Counted from the first letter of the stretch, positions 1 to 12,699 are shown. The stretch: DNA of 64,000 nucleotides from Batillaria attramentaria (GCA_018292915.2 JACVVK020000338.1:152501-216500), one strand, 5' to 3'. The notes: generated by a model from the letters alone, not told the origin. A program made the numbers and translations.

Positions 1-399
1 ATGACAACGTCCCCGGTACAAAAGCAGCGGAGAGTAAAATTTCCGCAGCATAAAAAAAAAAATCTGCAAGTGAGGGCTTTTCGTTTTGTTTTTGTTTTGT
101 TTTTTTTCCCGCTGGTTGTCAGACGCTGTAGCAAATCTTCAGTGGGCCGTAATTACCGTACTCTCAGTCCTATTATCTGAAGCCTTGTCTTTTCATGTTG
201 CCCGAGGAAAGTTAAGCGTAGAAAACTGCACTCTTTACTGCTGGGAGATACTCCGAACGTAGCCAAACTCTTCCGAAAATAGCCTGTGGCCCAGTGTCGT
301 ATCCATGCGCGGAAAGTATAAACATCAAAGGTGAGCCAAATGGGATAACTGGCAAAGGAAGAGTGGGATAGATAGTGTGAGGTCGACAGGTATTACGTT

Positions 400-475
<76 letters not shown>

Positions 476-989
476 TGAAGGTTGTTGTGTTGCTACCTTT
501 TTTTAACGAAATCTGAATACGTCAATAAGACGTGGAAGCTTGATAAGTGGAATCGTTACAATGTCCACCATCCCTCTTGAACTGATCTAATTAAAAAAGT
601 AAGCCATCCCCGACAGTCCTCCCTTATCTCCTGTTCACTGTACAGAATGGACAAACGTGTTCGAAAAATCGGTGAATGCAATAGACCCTCACATGTAGCT
701 GGGAAGTAACCATGGAAGAATCCTTCCTATATTCATGTCAACAACAACACTAAACAAGGTCTGGAGTGTAAATTTCTCTCGATCAATGTAATGAAGAAAA
801 CCTAGTGGTCTGTCTTGTGTTTTGTGATCCGGAGGCTGAATGTCAAGGTTCACGCTAGGGGTTGGGTGAGTGGGCAGCATCTTGTAGGGAAAAACTGACG
901 GCTAATTATCAACACTCAGTTTCCATCTTCCCTGATGAAAGCTATCAAAATGCCAGCGCCCTTTGGCTTTACTGCAAATGGTAATTTAT

Positions 990-1024
<35 letters not shown>

Positions 1025-1680
1025 GATCGAACTGTGTTATTCACCATGTTGTTTTATGAAACCTCCGTTACACTGGTGTAATTTCAAATCCTAACGAGGG
1101 AAACAGTCGCCCAGACATGTTTAACCCCGGTCAGTTATAGTGTAACAGCTGACAGGGGGAGGGTGTGTGTGTGGGGGGGGGGGGGGAGCGTAACATGCAG
1201 ATGGGCAGCGAGCTCCCTCCTGCGACAAATGCCCGGAGCGGATGGCTAGAGGTAATGGGTAAAATGATTCTTGATAATGCGCTCACATTTGATGTATCTC
1301 AAGAACCTGAATCATTGCCAAAAACAACAACAATTTTAAACAACAACAAAACAATAAACAACAAAGAGTCAACTGATCCTTCAGTGATGAAAGATTAGAG
1401 CCCTGTTCGACACTGAATGCAAGGAAATTGCTTTTATTTGCCTTTGGATGGTGAAAAGCACATAGTTTTTGCAACTTGGACCCTGCATGTATGTCCACAA
1501 ACAACTATTCAAAGAGAGGATCCAGAAACGGTTGGAATTCCTTCAACCCGTTTCAGTTGATTCCATTCACCCTATTGGGGATGCGGGAGAAGCTGACAAT
1601 ATCAATATATCGTGAACACAACCAAACACTCAAATAAAATATATTTAATATAAACTGCTAATTGCTACGCTTCATTTGAC
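1..1680. other. Intergenic sequence, no gene seen
   Basis: No convincing exon is seen here. The stretch holds a 70-bp GT microsatellite (404-473), a short CT tract (993-1022) and a G run near 1174-1186. The open frames are short, lack domains and are not flanked by good splice sites. Confidence 0.6.
404..473. repeat. (GT)n microsatellite
   Basis: An almost uninterrupted GT dinucleotide run. Other long dinucleotide tracts in the window share this form. Confidence 0.97.
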
Positions 1681-1689
1681 AGTCAGGTC

Positions 1690-1790
1690 CGCGAGCGAGT
1701 GAGTGAGTTTTCAGGGCTTAACGCCGCGCAAGCATCAAAGACTAATTCGAGGCTCAATATGCCTGCACTACTTGAAAAAAAAATGTAACG
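1690..1790 (-). mobile_element. 3' end of a retroelement, minus strand
   Basis: Read on the minus strand, this piece matches the last roughly 110 bp of the insertion at 13743-14703. It has the same T-rich run, then 'tagtgcaggca', then 'cgaattagtct', then 'gcgcggc-ttaagccct', and finally an ACTC-type tail. It is a 5'-truncated copy of the same retroelement 3' end, as expected for target-primed insertion. Confidence 0.75.
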
Positions 1791-1860
1791 TTTGACAAAG
1801 TCAGGTCCCCATCAACGATCGAATAACACAAATATCACCATTGTTCCTGCTTCTGTTTCG

Positions 1861-1974
1861 GTGGCCTACGTGGTGGAAAAAGACGTTAAACTCCCAGACA
1901 CCCACCCCTCTGTTTCGGTGGCCTACGTGGTGGAAAAAGACGTTAAACTCCCAGACACCCACCCCTCTGTTTCG
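1861..1974 (+). repeat. Two exact 57-bp tandem copies of a SINE tail
   Basis: Two identical 57-bp units (1861-1917, 1918-1974) are followed by the start of a third. Each contains the motif 'gtggaaaaagacgttaaac' and 'cacccacccc', which is the 3' domain of the tRNA-headed SINE seen at 4209, 9361 and 35223. Only the tail is present; there is no tRNA-like head. Confidence 0.9.
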
Positions 1975-2310
1975 GTGGCCCACTTAGTTTGGGAAGCCCC
2001 CAAATCATAGAATGTCGACAAGTTTGTGAAACGTTGGCGTGTAATCATGGTCAGTAACAAGCGAAAGATAGACACAAGCCGCGAGTCCATTTAGCGTACG
2101 ACGTGACAAAAACCCGATGATTGCTGAGAGAATACATCTGAAGACCGATTGAATTGTTGCATGCTGTGTTTATGGCGCGGGCAATATCGAAGAAACCTAA
2201 TTGGTTCTTTCGCAGCTCGGCAAACAGTGTATGATCTGTGTGTTATGAAAGTGTTCTACACAGCCTTCCCGCACTTCCGCCTGATCCAATTGCTGAGATT
2301 GATGGAAGGG

Positions 2311-2708
2311 TTAATAATAATAATAATAATAATGAGTATTGTATAGGCGCTTTACCTGAATCAGCTCAAAGCGCCGCGAACTGAACCCAACACGCACGCT
2401 CACGTGAATCACACGCATTCTCTCACACACTGGACACACGCATAGTACAATCACGTGGTGCGAAGGGTCAGCTCAGCTATTTAAATGTCGGAATTTAGAA
2501 TTGCATTTATTTTTCAAATTTGGTGTGCTGAACATTTCCAAAGCAGAGGGGGAGGAAGCCGGAGCACCCGGAGAGAACCCCCGACGATCGGCCCGAATGA
2601 ACGGTGCCACATACGAGAAGGAAAAATTCTGTGCCCCGAGTGGGACTCGAACCCCTCACCTCTCGCATTGGTGACAGGTCTCTTAACCACTAGACCACCG
2701 ACCGCCCC
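2311..2708 (-). mobile_element. tRNA-headed SINE, family B
   Basis: On the minus strand the element begins with a tRNA-like head. Box A is like 'ggtggtctagtggttaag' and box B is like 'ggttcgagtccc'. A roughly 300-bp body follows and the element ends in an (ATT)n tail (2311-2334 on the plus strand). A second copy at 47091-47492 matches over the whole length, which defines the boundaries. The head is a Pol III promoter remnant, not a functional tRNA gene. Confidence 0.9.
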
Positions 2709-2984
2709 TAATAACTTAATTTTAGCACAATACCGTTCTTATACACGGGTATTATCGGTGGGGACATTTGGGCCGACGTCGACTGCAGTCAAATGTTTAC
2801 CGAAATTTATACTTCGACTGTCGTCAGCTACAATCAGAATTAATTTACCTGGGATGTTTTTTCTGACACAAGTTTGCCCAACAAAGCAGATGGTCAGTGA
2901 CAGTCCACATGAGCATCGTCACGGTCATGTCTTATTAACTACGCCGACAATGACGTATTGGTAAAAACTTTGCTGACGATTGCT

Positions 2985-3187
2985 TTTTAAGTTGTTTCTC
3001 TATAGAGAAACAACTTTATGAGACGGGGCAGATTTTGCTACGCGCAGCAGCAAGTTTCAGTGATACAAAACAAGACTGTGACGTTTCTCCAAACAATACT
3101 TACTTTCACGCACACAGTGACGTAACGAAATCTGCGTCATAGACACCTTACGTGCACACTTTGCTGCTGCGTTCTTTTTGGCGGGAA

Positions 3188-3223
<36 letters not shown>

Positions 3224-4172
3224 ACGGATGTAATGATGGCTATCTCCTAAACCACCTCGATGGAGGCCTTTTTACTTTGAGATGAAATGGGAAATCACCT
3301 TCTCCAGAGCCACCTTTCACGATTTTTAGCCTGCCGCATTTTCAGAAGAGTTATCGCCAATTTTAAAAAATCGGTCATGTTACGAATTTTTTCGAAAAAG
3401 TTGTTCAAATTCCTTCATTTTCTAGACTTTGGAAGTTCACCCAATCACACTGCATTGATTAGTGCTACAGCTCTGTAGCTCTAACTGGTTTTGTGTAAAA
3501 AAAATATTTCCGAGGTAGGGGTGGTTTGCACATAAGATCAAATATCTATGAAAAGACTACTGCAAATTACTTATCATCCCGACGTTTTTGTCTAGTGTGA
3601 CAACTGCACATATGACAGGAACTACTGCACTATTATATCTTTAGCATTTAGAATAACTGAACTTTTAGATAAACATAACTTTTTCAAGTTTCTGCGAGAA
3701 GCACCGGTCAAAAGAGTTCCAAATTTTCGATTTCATAAGTACAATCCAAGGTATTCTAGTCCATGTTTCACGAGCCCTCTAGATCTTCCAGATTTTATGT
3801 AAAAATTAGTTCAGCCAGGGAAGTCACAAAAGCAACAGGGAAATCACAAGACATGCACAAGCATCATCTGTCATACCACCAGCGTGAAGCTGACGTCAAA
3901 CGCTTAGTTCGCAGACAAAATAAGCAAGTATCGTCACTGCCTCCGACATTTAACCAGCCCTCTAGATCTTCCAGATTTCATGTGAAAAATAATTCAATCG
4001 GGGAAGCCACAAAGCCAACAGGGAAATCACAAGACATAAACAAGCTTCCTCAGACGATAGCAGTGCTAGAGGCTGACGTGAAAATGTTTAGTTCGCGGAA
4101 TTGACGTCATCTCTCTGTCTGTGTATGACGACCTGCCTGAGGCTGACGTCAAATGTTTAGTTCACGGAACTG

Positions 4173-4210
<38 letters not shown>

Positions 4211-4373
4211 GGAGCCAGGGTGGCCGAATGGTAGAGCGTTGGACTTTCAATGCTCGGGTCGAGAGTTCGAATCCCGGCTGGGGCCAAATGTTTGTGCTGG
4301 CCTTTCTCTCGTTGCCCCGTCTTAGAAAGCACCCTTACGTGGTGGAAAAGGACGTTAAACTCCTAAACACCCA

Positions 4374-4417
<44 letters not shown>

Positions 4418-4632
4418 CTCTCTGTCTCTGTCTGTCTGTCTCTCTCTCTCTCTCCCCCCACCCGGCCCCACCCCCAGTCACGTGACTAATCGGTCGAGGT
4501 CGTAGAGGATCTAGTGTCATTGGTAGATCTTGGAGAGGGGAGAACCGGCAACAATAACAACAAAACAGACAAAATAACATGAAATTTGGAGAAACAACTT
4601 TGTAGGACGGGGCCGTTCCTCCTTGTTTTGTT
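2985..4632 (+). mobile_element. HINE-like non-autonomous element, copy A
   Basis: This is a full-length copy of the dominant repeat family. The left end holds a 28-bp perfect palindrome at 2989-3016 (arm AAGTTGTTTCTC, centre TATA). Next come a GT tract (3191-3221) and a non-repetitive body. A tandem core follows with a 183-bp period (unit starts near 3775 and 3958, plus a partial third). CT tracts, an embedded SINE (4209-4380) and a right end 'gagaaacaacttt' plus a G/C-rich hairpin (4605-4619) complete it. No protein-coding frame is conserved between copies, so it is non-autonomous. The palindromic left end, tandem core and 3' hairpin resemble Helentron-associated (HINE) or bivalve 'pearl' elements. 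The class assignment is inference. Confidence 0.85.
4209..4380 (+). mobile_element. tRNA-headed SINE, family A, inside copy A
   Basis: The head starts 'ggggagccagggtggccga' with box A and box B ('gagttcgaatcccgg'). The body contains 'ccccgtctt', and the tail is 'gtggaaaaggacgttaaac' then 'cacccaccc'. It lies at the same internal position as the SINEs in copies C and D of the host element, so it was carried there by the larger element and did not insert independently. Confidence 0.9.
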
Positions 4633-5483
4633 ATATTTGTGACTGTGCTACGAATATCCTGACAGTCTTGATTTAGAGTTTCGTCTCATTGCCAGACCAA
4701 AAACTGTATTCAGTCATTCTGTAACGGTCTGTACTGTGAGCGAGTTCTTCTGTGCTGAAACTATTTACATCCTAACTCTGACCGGAACAGGTGTCGCTTC
4801 ATAAAGTGAGGTAGGTTAGATCTCTGACACAGGATATGACACTCAGCGTATATTTACTGGTCTTTTCTTTCTTCCTTCAAAAAAACCGGACTTTCAGCTG
4901 ACAGACCTTAAATGTCATAACATGTTTGACTGGTCCATCCGTTCATTTCAGTACATTGAACAGCATTTTTGAACTCATAACAATGCACACCAAGATCAGG
5001 AAAAAAGTAGGCTCTTTTACTGAGATGTCAACGTTCAGAAATCGGAGTTTTTGCCGTCAACCGCAAAATGAAATACAAAAAGTAAATACACGTATATCAG
5101 TAAAAGGAATTTGTCCTAGAAGCCAAGATAGTAAGTCTCTCAAGACTGCAGCTGTCTTTGTGTTTTCGTTCCATGAATGAGCTATTTGCAGCGTGACAGT
5201 CTACATGTCCCTGTCAGTTTTCTTACCTGTGTTACGTGGTGAATGTTCGAAGAGCCCGTCGTCTTACAGAGGAATACGGTGACAGTCACTGAGTCAGTCA
5301 AACACTCTTCACGCAGCGAGTTCTTATACTGACTGCGGGAGAAGTCTCATTCACTCACAAAAAAGACTCGTGAGCGCGTAGAAAAGTTATAAGTCAGTGT
5401 GTGGAGTTTATTACAACACGTCTCTGGTATCACACTGCAGGCTCAAGCTTGGCACATATGAGCTTCTCTCGTGTGCGCACACA

Positions 5484-5553
<70 letters not shown>

Positions 5554-8065
5554 AACATCTCAGAGTCTTATATACAGTCATAGCGTTCTAGCACATTCTG
5601 AACCTCTATTATGAAGGAACCAATCAAAAACCAGAACGTAAATCATTACTATTTTAAAAATGAGAAGAATCCAGAATTATCGAGTACACGCCCGCCGAAT
5701 CTAGGCTATATAACACGTTTTAATCGTATATAACCCCTAACAAAGCGATTTCCACGAGATTTCCGGGAGACTCACACCTTGACCCTAAACGCATATCGCC
5801 TCCCTTGGCAAAATTAGCTACAGTCAAAACAAGGCCACCACTTCTAGAATTTTCTTGAAAACAATAGAAACTTCTGGATCACGGAAAACAGATCTACATT
5901 ACTAAAGCACAATAAAACATTATGAACTAAACGAGGCAACTTCTCTGTCTCACACAACCTTCTTTTAAAAAAACAACAACAACAAAAAACAACGCCGCTA
6001 TTATCTGTCAGAACAGTACAAAAAAACTCAAACAAAACACACAGCCACGCTCATAACAACCTAAAAGCTTTTTTTGTTAGGAAAACATTTTGTTTTATGC
6101 ATTTTCGTAAACTTTCATTTCTTGGCTGTTTTAAATAATAGGAGAGCAGCAAGTCAGACCTACGCATGTTCAGGCGCCGACTAAACCATATGGAGATGAT
6201 AAATGTACTGACGATCCAGCAGATGCTATATATCTAAAGCAGGCAGTGTCACATCAGCACGTAGGAGTTAATTGCCGCTTTTAAAAAATTGCCTTTCATC
6301 TGAAATTAGCTAATCATGTCTCGTTTTCTACAGTTTCCTTATTGATTAAGAGACAAAATGGGTTTAGAAAGAATGCCAGGACATGAAACTGAGGATACTA
6401 CGTGATTTTCCCAGAAGGGTTTGCAATTCACTGAGTTTTCAGTTGGCTGTTTGGTGCATGGCGGTTGTCGGGTAACACCGTTTATGATACCCGGATATTA
6501 AAAACTGCACATATGTCTTCAGTAAAAAAAAAAAAAAAAAATCCATTTTATAATAGTTGGGACACACATCATTACTAGTATCAGACTTCTCACGGCGGGC
6601 ACCACAATTAGCTTTGACAGGCCGGTTTGCTTCACTGATTGCTTTTAATAGTTTTTTTCATTAACATGCAGTTTGACAAAGTCAGTGACTGTAGTTTTGT
6701 AAGCAGGCGTCTCTCATAGTTCGTATGCAGTCAGTTTTTTTTTTCATACACACATTTTCATACAAATATTTACGTATTACCAAAACAGAAATCAGACTTT
6801 GAATAGCTGAAAGGAGACGAAACAGCATTTCGTCTGCGGAGTACCCCAGTGCCCTTTGCACTGGTTTCCAAAATACGCCTGCATCAAATACGTCATGCAG
6901 TGATGATGCAGTCGGTGTTTGGAATGACACTCACTCCGTCTCCCTTTTTTTAAAAACCGGAAATGAGGGCCATCTGCAGAAACATGGTGTCTACAGTGAC
7001 AGGTAGTGTGCACAGCTTTCGTCGGTGCTGAAGTTAATCTGACGCCAGATAACGGCGATTGTCACTTTCCAGTCACTTTGAGTTTGTGTAAAGTACGGCC
7101 GTTCTTCTTAAAACATGATTTCTGCTGCACCTTTTACCACCGGAAGTGCTCATGGCAGCTGTCAATTCAAAGGTTGAAATCTGCGCAACATAAAATGTGG
7201 CGTTGGTTTGGCTGATTTCCGAACAACTGAGCATGCCGGGACTATAGCTCGGTTCAAATTTGTGGAAAACTGTTTTGTTTTGTTTTCTGCGCATAGGCTG
7301 AAGGCCGGCAGTAAAGGTCTGAGTTCGACTAGTGTAGCTTTCTTCAGAACAGAGCATAGTGTGCGATCCACCAACTGCACGTGTTCCTCCTACTATCTAA
7401 CAAAAAGACTCTTTCATAACAGGTGAACACTTGCACCAGCTCCGTACTCTCGGTATGCTGTATGTTATTGTGTGCGACCAAAATTAACTGCACGTACTCC
7501 ACATGCTACTCACAACCGGCCGTACATAACATGCTACCTTACAACCGGCTGTACACAACACGGGTCATTTCGATCGCCGATAGACACGCCTTATCTGGTC
7601 AAGTGAAAATGATTACCTATAACCGGCTTCTATAGAATATTACAGTTGCCTATTAAAAGACTTAAAAGTTTTAATTTAACATGACCTTTGTCCGAATCAA
7701 TCATTGCACCTCAATTGTTGCACGTGAAAGATGCTGAGATACGGACTGTGTGTTGACATAGTCAAAGAACGATATAGTTTACTTGTTCGTGGGAACCGTC
7801 GATGAAGTGTGTCCGTACAAGCAATTGTGAAAGTATAGGACAAACAGTTGATGCCCAGCTATGTCCCCCGTTATGTCAGTATCAGTATCTGATAAAAAAA
7901 AAAAAAGTGGTCCAGTCTACTTGTAGTCACGGCAAAGGGCCTTAGACCAGTCTGCGTATTGCAAGACACCTTCGCAAACTGCTATGACAAACTGTAGGGG
8001 GTGCTATAGTCCCCGTAAGGCCGTCTGAACATGGTAGGACATATTATCGAACACCGACACCATCA

Positions 8066-8096
<31 letters not shown>
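4633..8096. other. Intergenic sequence, no confident gene
   Basis: Apart from the (CA)n(GA)n tract (5478-5553) and a poly-A run (6523-6541), I see no repeat copy or domain-bearing frame. A short minus-strand frame near 6795-6877 could be a second exon for the signal-peptide exon at 8097-8225, but nothing confirms it. Confidence 0.5.
5478..5553. repeat. (CA)n followed by (GA)n microsatellite
   Basis: A compound dinucleotide tract: a CA run with a GC-containing start, then a GA run. Confidence 0.97.
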
Positions 8097-8225
8097 CTGT
8101 AGCTGTAGATGGGGTGGTTGTAAGTGAGCCGTGGCTGGACTGTGGACGCCAGCTGCTCCGGATCGTTGGCAGATCACCATCACCAAAGCACCGACAACGA
8201 CGAGAGCGACCTTCGATGACTGCAT
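8097..8225 (-). CDS. Possible first coding exon of a secreted peptide
   Basis: The frame opens at an ATG (8225-8223) and encodes 43 residues, MQSSKVALVVVGALVMVICQ and then a Pro/His/Gln-rich stretch ending PPHLQLQ. The N-terminus looks like a signal peptide: Lys, then about 14 hydrophobic residues, then a Ser-Gly-Ala-Ala-Gly cleavage region. The exon ends exactly at a donor, CAG|gtgaga, in phase 0. The donor runs straight into a (GA)n tract on the minus strand. A TATA-like box lies about 540 bp upstream. I could not identify the downstream exons or the family; a secreted or neuropeptide-type precursor is a guess. Confidence 0.45.
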
Positions 8226-8763
8226 TTTCCACGTCGATTGTGATACGGCTTTCTTTATAGAAACTGGAAAATATACTTGCCTAAGTTTTCTAAGAGTTTT
8301 AATAATTTGTTGATTCCTTCTCTTCCGGTTGGAAAGTGATCTCAAAAGTCTTTTGTGATAAATTTTGTGTGAAACTTGTGTGTATATGTGTGTGTGTTTT
8401 GTTGTTGTTTTTTAACTAGAGAAATGATCGACTAGGTTGTCGCCGGCCAAAGCGAGCCAAAGAAAAGAAAGGATGACCCAAAAGGTCTGTATGAATGTCA
8501 GAAGGCCGCTAAAACGACAGCTCGAGTCGCGCGCAGGGCTTGCACCAATCCAGATCGTGCAGTCAGTCAGTTGCAGCCCGGCCCGGCCACGCGCGCACAC
8601 ACAATAAACCGTAGGACGTCCACACTGGCCAATGCTACGTGGTTTCTGTGCGGTGCTCGATCTTGTCCGACAAACTTCCAACAAACTGGCAACAGAGAAT
8701 GTAGTTCTTCGTCACAACAGATGGTTCCAGACCTCCCAAAGACCGGATGAAGATGTGAATCCA

Positions 8764-8771
8764 TATTTATA
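8764..8771 (-). promoter_or_regulatory. TATA-like box upstream of the signal-peptide exon
   Basis: The minus strand reads CCTTATAAATATGG here. It is well placed as a core promoter if the transcript starts near 8735 and has a roughly 500-bp leader, with or without an intron, before the ATG at 8225. There is no other support. Confidence 0.25.
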
Positions 8772-8879
8772 AGGGACGTGCCCCGCCCTCTGGTCTCAGA
8801 TACTTTCTTCGTGTTGGACGCAGCAGGAGCGACCACCATCAGTAACGTGGACACACATCGTAGGCGTTATACGTTGGGT

Positions 8880-9346
8880 TAGGGGTGGGGTGGAGGGGGG
8901 GGGATGAGGTCATTTAGGTACGGGAATGTTCCCAAAATAATGTGTTCATGAAGATTGCGTGTTTCCGATTAGTGTCTAAATATAGAGACCGCGCCATCAG
9001 TGAGTGGGCGTGGGATGGGTTTGCAGACACTGGTGTGTCGCCCCTGTGTTCCCTCACTGCAGGTCATTTAGTGTTTGTGAAGAAATTCTTTGATCGACTG
9101 TGACGGCCTTTCTGTGATGCTAGTATATCTGTCAACTTACACAATCTTTAGTTTTCTGGAGTTCGGAACCGCATATCAAGTCAAACCAGCATAAAAATAG
9201 ATTTAAGGTTTGTGTGTTTCTACTCACTGCAAACCTCGATGAGTGTTGGTTTTGTTTTCATTTAACATATGCCTTACGAAAATGAAAATAACCAAGCTGC
9301 ATTAGTTTCATTACTTCTCGAACACTACTGATCTGAACACTTTTTC
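8880..9346. other. Intergenic sequence, nothing recognised
   Basis: A G-rich run (8885-8911) and otherwise unremarkable sequence. No exon or repeat match was seen. Confidence 0.5.
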
Positions 9347-9360
9347 CGCAAATAGTTTCG

Positions 9361-9519
9361 GGGAGCCGGGGTGGTCGAATGGTAGAGCGTTGGACTTCTA
9401 ATGCTCGCGTCATGAGTTCGATCCCGGTTGGGGCCTAATATTTGTGCTGGCTTTTTCATCGTTGCCCCGTCTTTGATATCACCCTATGTGGTGGAAAAGG
9501 ACGTTAAACCCCCAAACAC
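9361..9519 (+). mobile_element. Intact tRNA-headed SINE, family A, with target-site duplication
   Basis: This is a full SINE of about 160 bp with head 'gggagccggggtggtcga', box B 'gagttcgatcccgg', body, and tail 'gtggaaaaggacgttaaac'. It is bounded by a perfect direct repeat, CCGCAAATAGTTTCG, at 9346-9360 and 9520-9534. That repeat is a target-site duplication, which shows independent retroposition and fixes the true ends of the family. Confidence 0.93.
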
Positions 9520-9809
9520 CCGCAAATAGTTTCGTACGAGTTTACCTCCACTCTAAGTCGTAATACTACCACTACTTCCTAATAATTCCTACTACTATTA
9601 CTACTCTTATTTCCGCCGTCCCTACCCACTCTGTTCACACTGCGCCAATCCCAGAGTTTGTATTGTTAAGCTTGATGTAAAATCAAAGAAAAACTAGCAG
9701 CCCACACAAGGAAAATAACCCGTACCGCGTGGTTACTTCCCATGTAACTTATGCTATGGCCCCTGTCTGCCAAGGGATACTCCAAAACTAGCTTCACAGT
9801 AGTATAGTC

Positions 9810-9859
9810 GTGTGTGTGTGTGTGTGTGCGTGCGTGTGTGCGTGCGTGCGTGCGTGTGC

Positions 9860-9903
<44 letters not shown>
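9810..9903. repeat. (GT)n with GTGC variants
   Basis: A GT run interrupted by GC steps ('gtgcgtgcgtgc'), which gives a Z-DNA-prone alternating purine-pyrimidine tract. Confidence 0.95.
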
Positions 9904-9905
<2 letters not shown>

Positions 9906-10246
9906 AACAAGATGACGAATATGTCCACATCATGGACCGGAAGCAGTTTGTCACATCCGTTGCTAGGTGGGAGCGAAGCCGAAGGGACCGTGCAGTGATC
10001 TGTATTATAAATGTACAATAGTGCCTAATGGGTTTGGTAACATTACAGAAGGGGTTTACAGGTTGTCCAATGTCCATTACTGTCTGTCTGTCTTTAAAAT
10101 AAAACAATGAAAGGCTGCATACTGGTCTCCGCCGTACTGCTTCGTCTGAACCTGGATGAAACCAGAAAACGCCATATCTTCTGAACTGACATGACCAAAC
10201 GACTTTCATGACTCTAATTTAGGAAAAATAAACTTCGAAAGAGAAA

Positions 10247-10257
10247 ACACGCACGCA

Positions 10258-10314
<57 letters not shown>

Positions 10315-10347
10315 GCACAGAGAGAGACTGAGAGAGAGAGAGAGAGA
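10247..10347. repeat. (CA)n-(CG)n-(GA)n compound tract
   Basis: A CA run passes into an alternating CG block (10301-10317) and then a GA block. Confidence 0.95.
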
Positions 10348-10676
10348 CTACTGGAAAGGTTTGAAGTTCCAATTTGTCATTCGTTTATAATAACCTCAAG
10401 TGGTTTGTAATACACGAACTGGTGCTCGACATAATGGAAGTGACAAGGGAAGAGGTGGTTATTGATGTCGAGCTCCCATTTGAGAGCAGCAGAAGCCAGT
10501 CACAGACTTAGAGGACCGCAAGGTACACGTATCCTTCTAATTCCACTTTCACCTCAAGCGACATGTGATATTTCACAAAGAAGAGGGCAGCAGTTTGGCC
10601 GGGATAGGGCAATGCCGCGCGACATATGATCAGCTTGTTAGCCCTTCCCTACAGATAAGGACAGGCTTGTTGCGAT

Positions 10677-10678
<2 letters not shown>

Positions 10679-10724
<46 letters not shown>

Positions 10725-10760
10725 GTGTGTGTGTGTGTGCGTGCGCGCGCGCGCGCGTGT
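10679..10760. repeat. (GT)n-(GC)n compound tract
   Basis: A GT run with TATG steps ends in an alternating GC block (10740-10757). Confidence 0.95.
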
Positions 10761-12268
10761 CCGCAAGCTTAAACAGAAAATGGAGCTCTAGTCTGTGTCC
10801 GGAACTGATTTTTGGCCGGCAGCAAACGATGGTGTCTAAATTACGAGTGCATTTCAGGCAGATGTCTTTTCGTTGTCCAAAACCCTCACCAGAATCTGGT
10901 TCGTCGGATAGTACGAGTTCAATTAAAAAGATGTCAACATCCTTTATGAGCTTTATTCATACTAGAGATTTGAATAACTTGGGGCGGTGCAGCAAAGTGA
11001 TGTTTTCAACAGACAGCACGTTGAATTAAATAGCTGTGCTTTAAAAAAAAAAAAAAAAAAGCCTGAGACCTTGACCCATTTCTCATTTTGGTAAAGGCGG
11101 AACAGTCTATCACTATATGTAATGTACGTGTACGTATATATCAGTGACGTGCCGAGAGATTTGACACAATTTCACTTCAGTGACGTAGACCCCGTTTGCT
11201 CATATTCAGACGCTTCTTTTTCTGCTTGTTTCTTGGCTAGGATAAGCGTTTTGTGTTTCTCTGTGGCAAAGGCATCAGTCTCGCTTTGAAACTGCTCAAA
11301 ATTACAGGTATTTTGTGCGTAATTAAGCATATGCAGTGTTCACTGTCAGTAACGCGTTATGCAGTTGGTCAAAATGTCACGTGACGTGGACCCGGAGCTT
11401 AAATCTGCGGGGGCCACGGGTAAATTTCAATAAAATGTGCTAAAGAATCACCAGAAAAAAGTGGTGGTTTTTTCCGGTGTGTAACGATTTTTCCCAGAGG
11501 AACTGTACTTCAAGTAAGATTTTTCATGGCAATGTCCAAAAATAACTAGTTTCTTGGATTCCACCTCGCTGCTAATGACAGTTTGACGAAACAGTGGCAC
11601 TCCCATTTTTTAGTTTGACCAAAAGTGGCGCTTCGTTTGACCATTTTTGAATCTGTGTGGCACTTTGTTTGGCCAAATGATTTCAGTTTCTCCCTTCGAT
11701 ACATAGAGACCGTTTATTGAGCAACCATCTACATTTTGCAGCACATCACAATAGCACACAGACCCGTGTGTGCTCAGAGTTTAGTTATGTGTTTCACATG
11801 GTCGTGGCTTTAAAGTCTCAATATCAGTGTCAGGCATACAACAACGCTCACTGTGGAAAACTTTTTATAGAATGCGCTTGGACTACACCCTGTGAAGTGT
11901 GAACCTGCTGGGCGTGCACAGTACAATCCAGTAATCTGAGCGTGTCTTGTTGTTCTTGACATTCTGATCACCTTGCAGGCAAATCAATGTCCATGTTCTA
12001 CTGAAGCTGCAATGTTTGTTATGTTTGCACGGGGAGACTGTCGATCTGCTATCAAGCGCGACAGACGGCTGTTGATAAGGCATGCAAATGGCTAACAAGT
12101 AGCAGATGTGATAGTCCCATGTGTGTGAAAGTCATGCATGATGTATTGATACTAATGAAGGACAAGTAAAGTTATTTACTGTGACCTCTTCTACTTCTAG
12201 ACCGGCGTGGCTTGTGTTCCCGACAAATATTACTGTTTGTTACCATAACCAATAGCCGTCTTGTCCTC

Positions 12269-12304
<36 letters not shown>

Positions 12305-12597
12305 GTCTAGATTTATACAAGACTGACAAGCCTCTCTTATTCAGGGGGATTTTTTTTTTGCAATTCCCTTCCTTCCGAAGTAAAACCGGCTCCATCTCCA
12401 TCTATGCACACCTTCAAATATTTACAAACTCATTAACCAGTTTTCCTTTTCATATACATGAATGTATAAACATGCCTTTACGTATTCCTGTTATTCGTTT
12501 CGTTGACTTTCGTTGACACAACGTGTGTGTGTGTAGAGTAGCAAGGACATGATGTAAAACAGGTCTGCGCACCTAATCTTCTATCCTTGGAAAATAA

Positions 12598-12629
12598 AGT
12601 GTCATTGTCATTGTCATTGTCATTGTCAT

Positions 12630-12692
<63 letters not shown>
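12598..12692. repeat. (TCATTG)n hexamer array followed by (CT)n
   Basis: About five to six tandem copies of a six-base unit TCATTG (12602-12631) pass directly into a roughly 60-bp CT run. Confidence 0.95.
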
Positions 12693-12695
<3 letters not shown>

Positions 12696-12699
12696 ACTC

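Noticed and set aside
3763..4104. Protein-like frames repeated in HINE-like copies (for example at 3763, 15103, 21344 and 34821), with SSRFHVKNNSVGE-type text
   Set aside because: They are translations of the 183-bp tandem core. Frames and stops differ between copies and no domain is present.
6795..6877. Second exon (AYFGNQCKGHWG...CC, minus strand) for the signal-peptide exon at 8225
   Set aside because: The phase and acceptor could fit and it has three cysteines, but nothing independent links the two, so it is only mentioned.
9361..9435. tRNA gene (good box A and box B; also at 4209, 21464, 35223, 2708, 47492, 26634)
   Set aside because: Each is fused to a longer repeated body and tail, and one has a target duplication. 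They are SINE heads, and I could not fold a standard tRNA with a clear anticodon.
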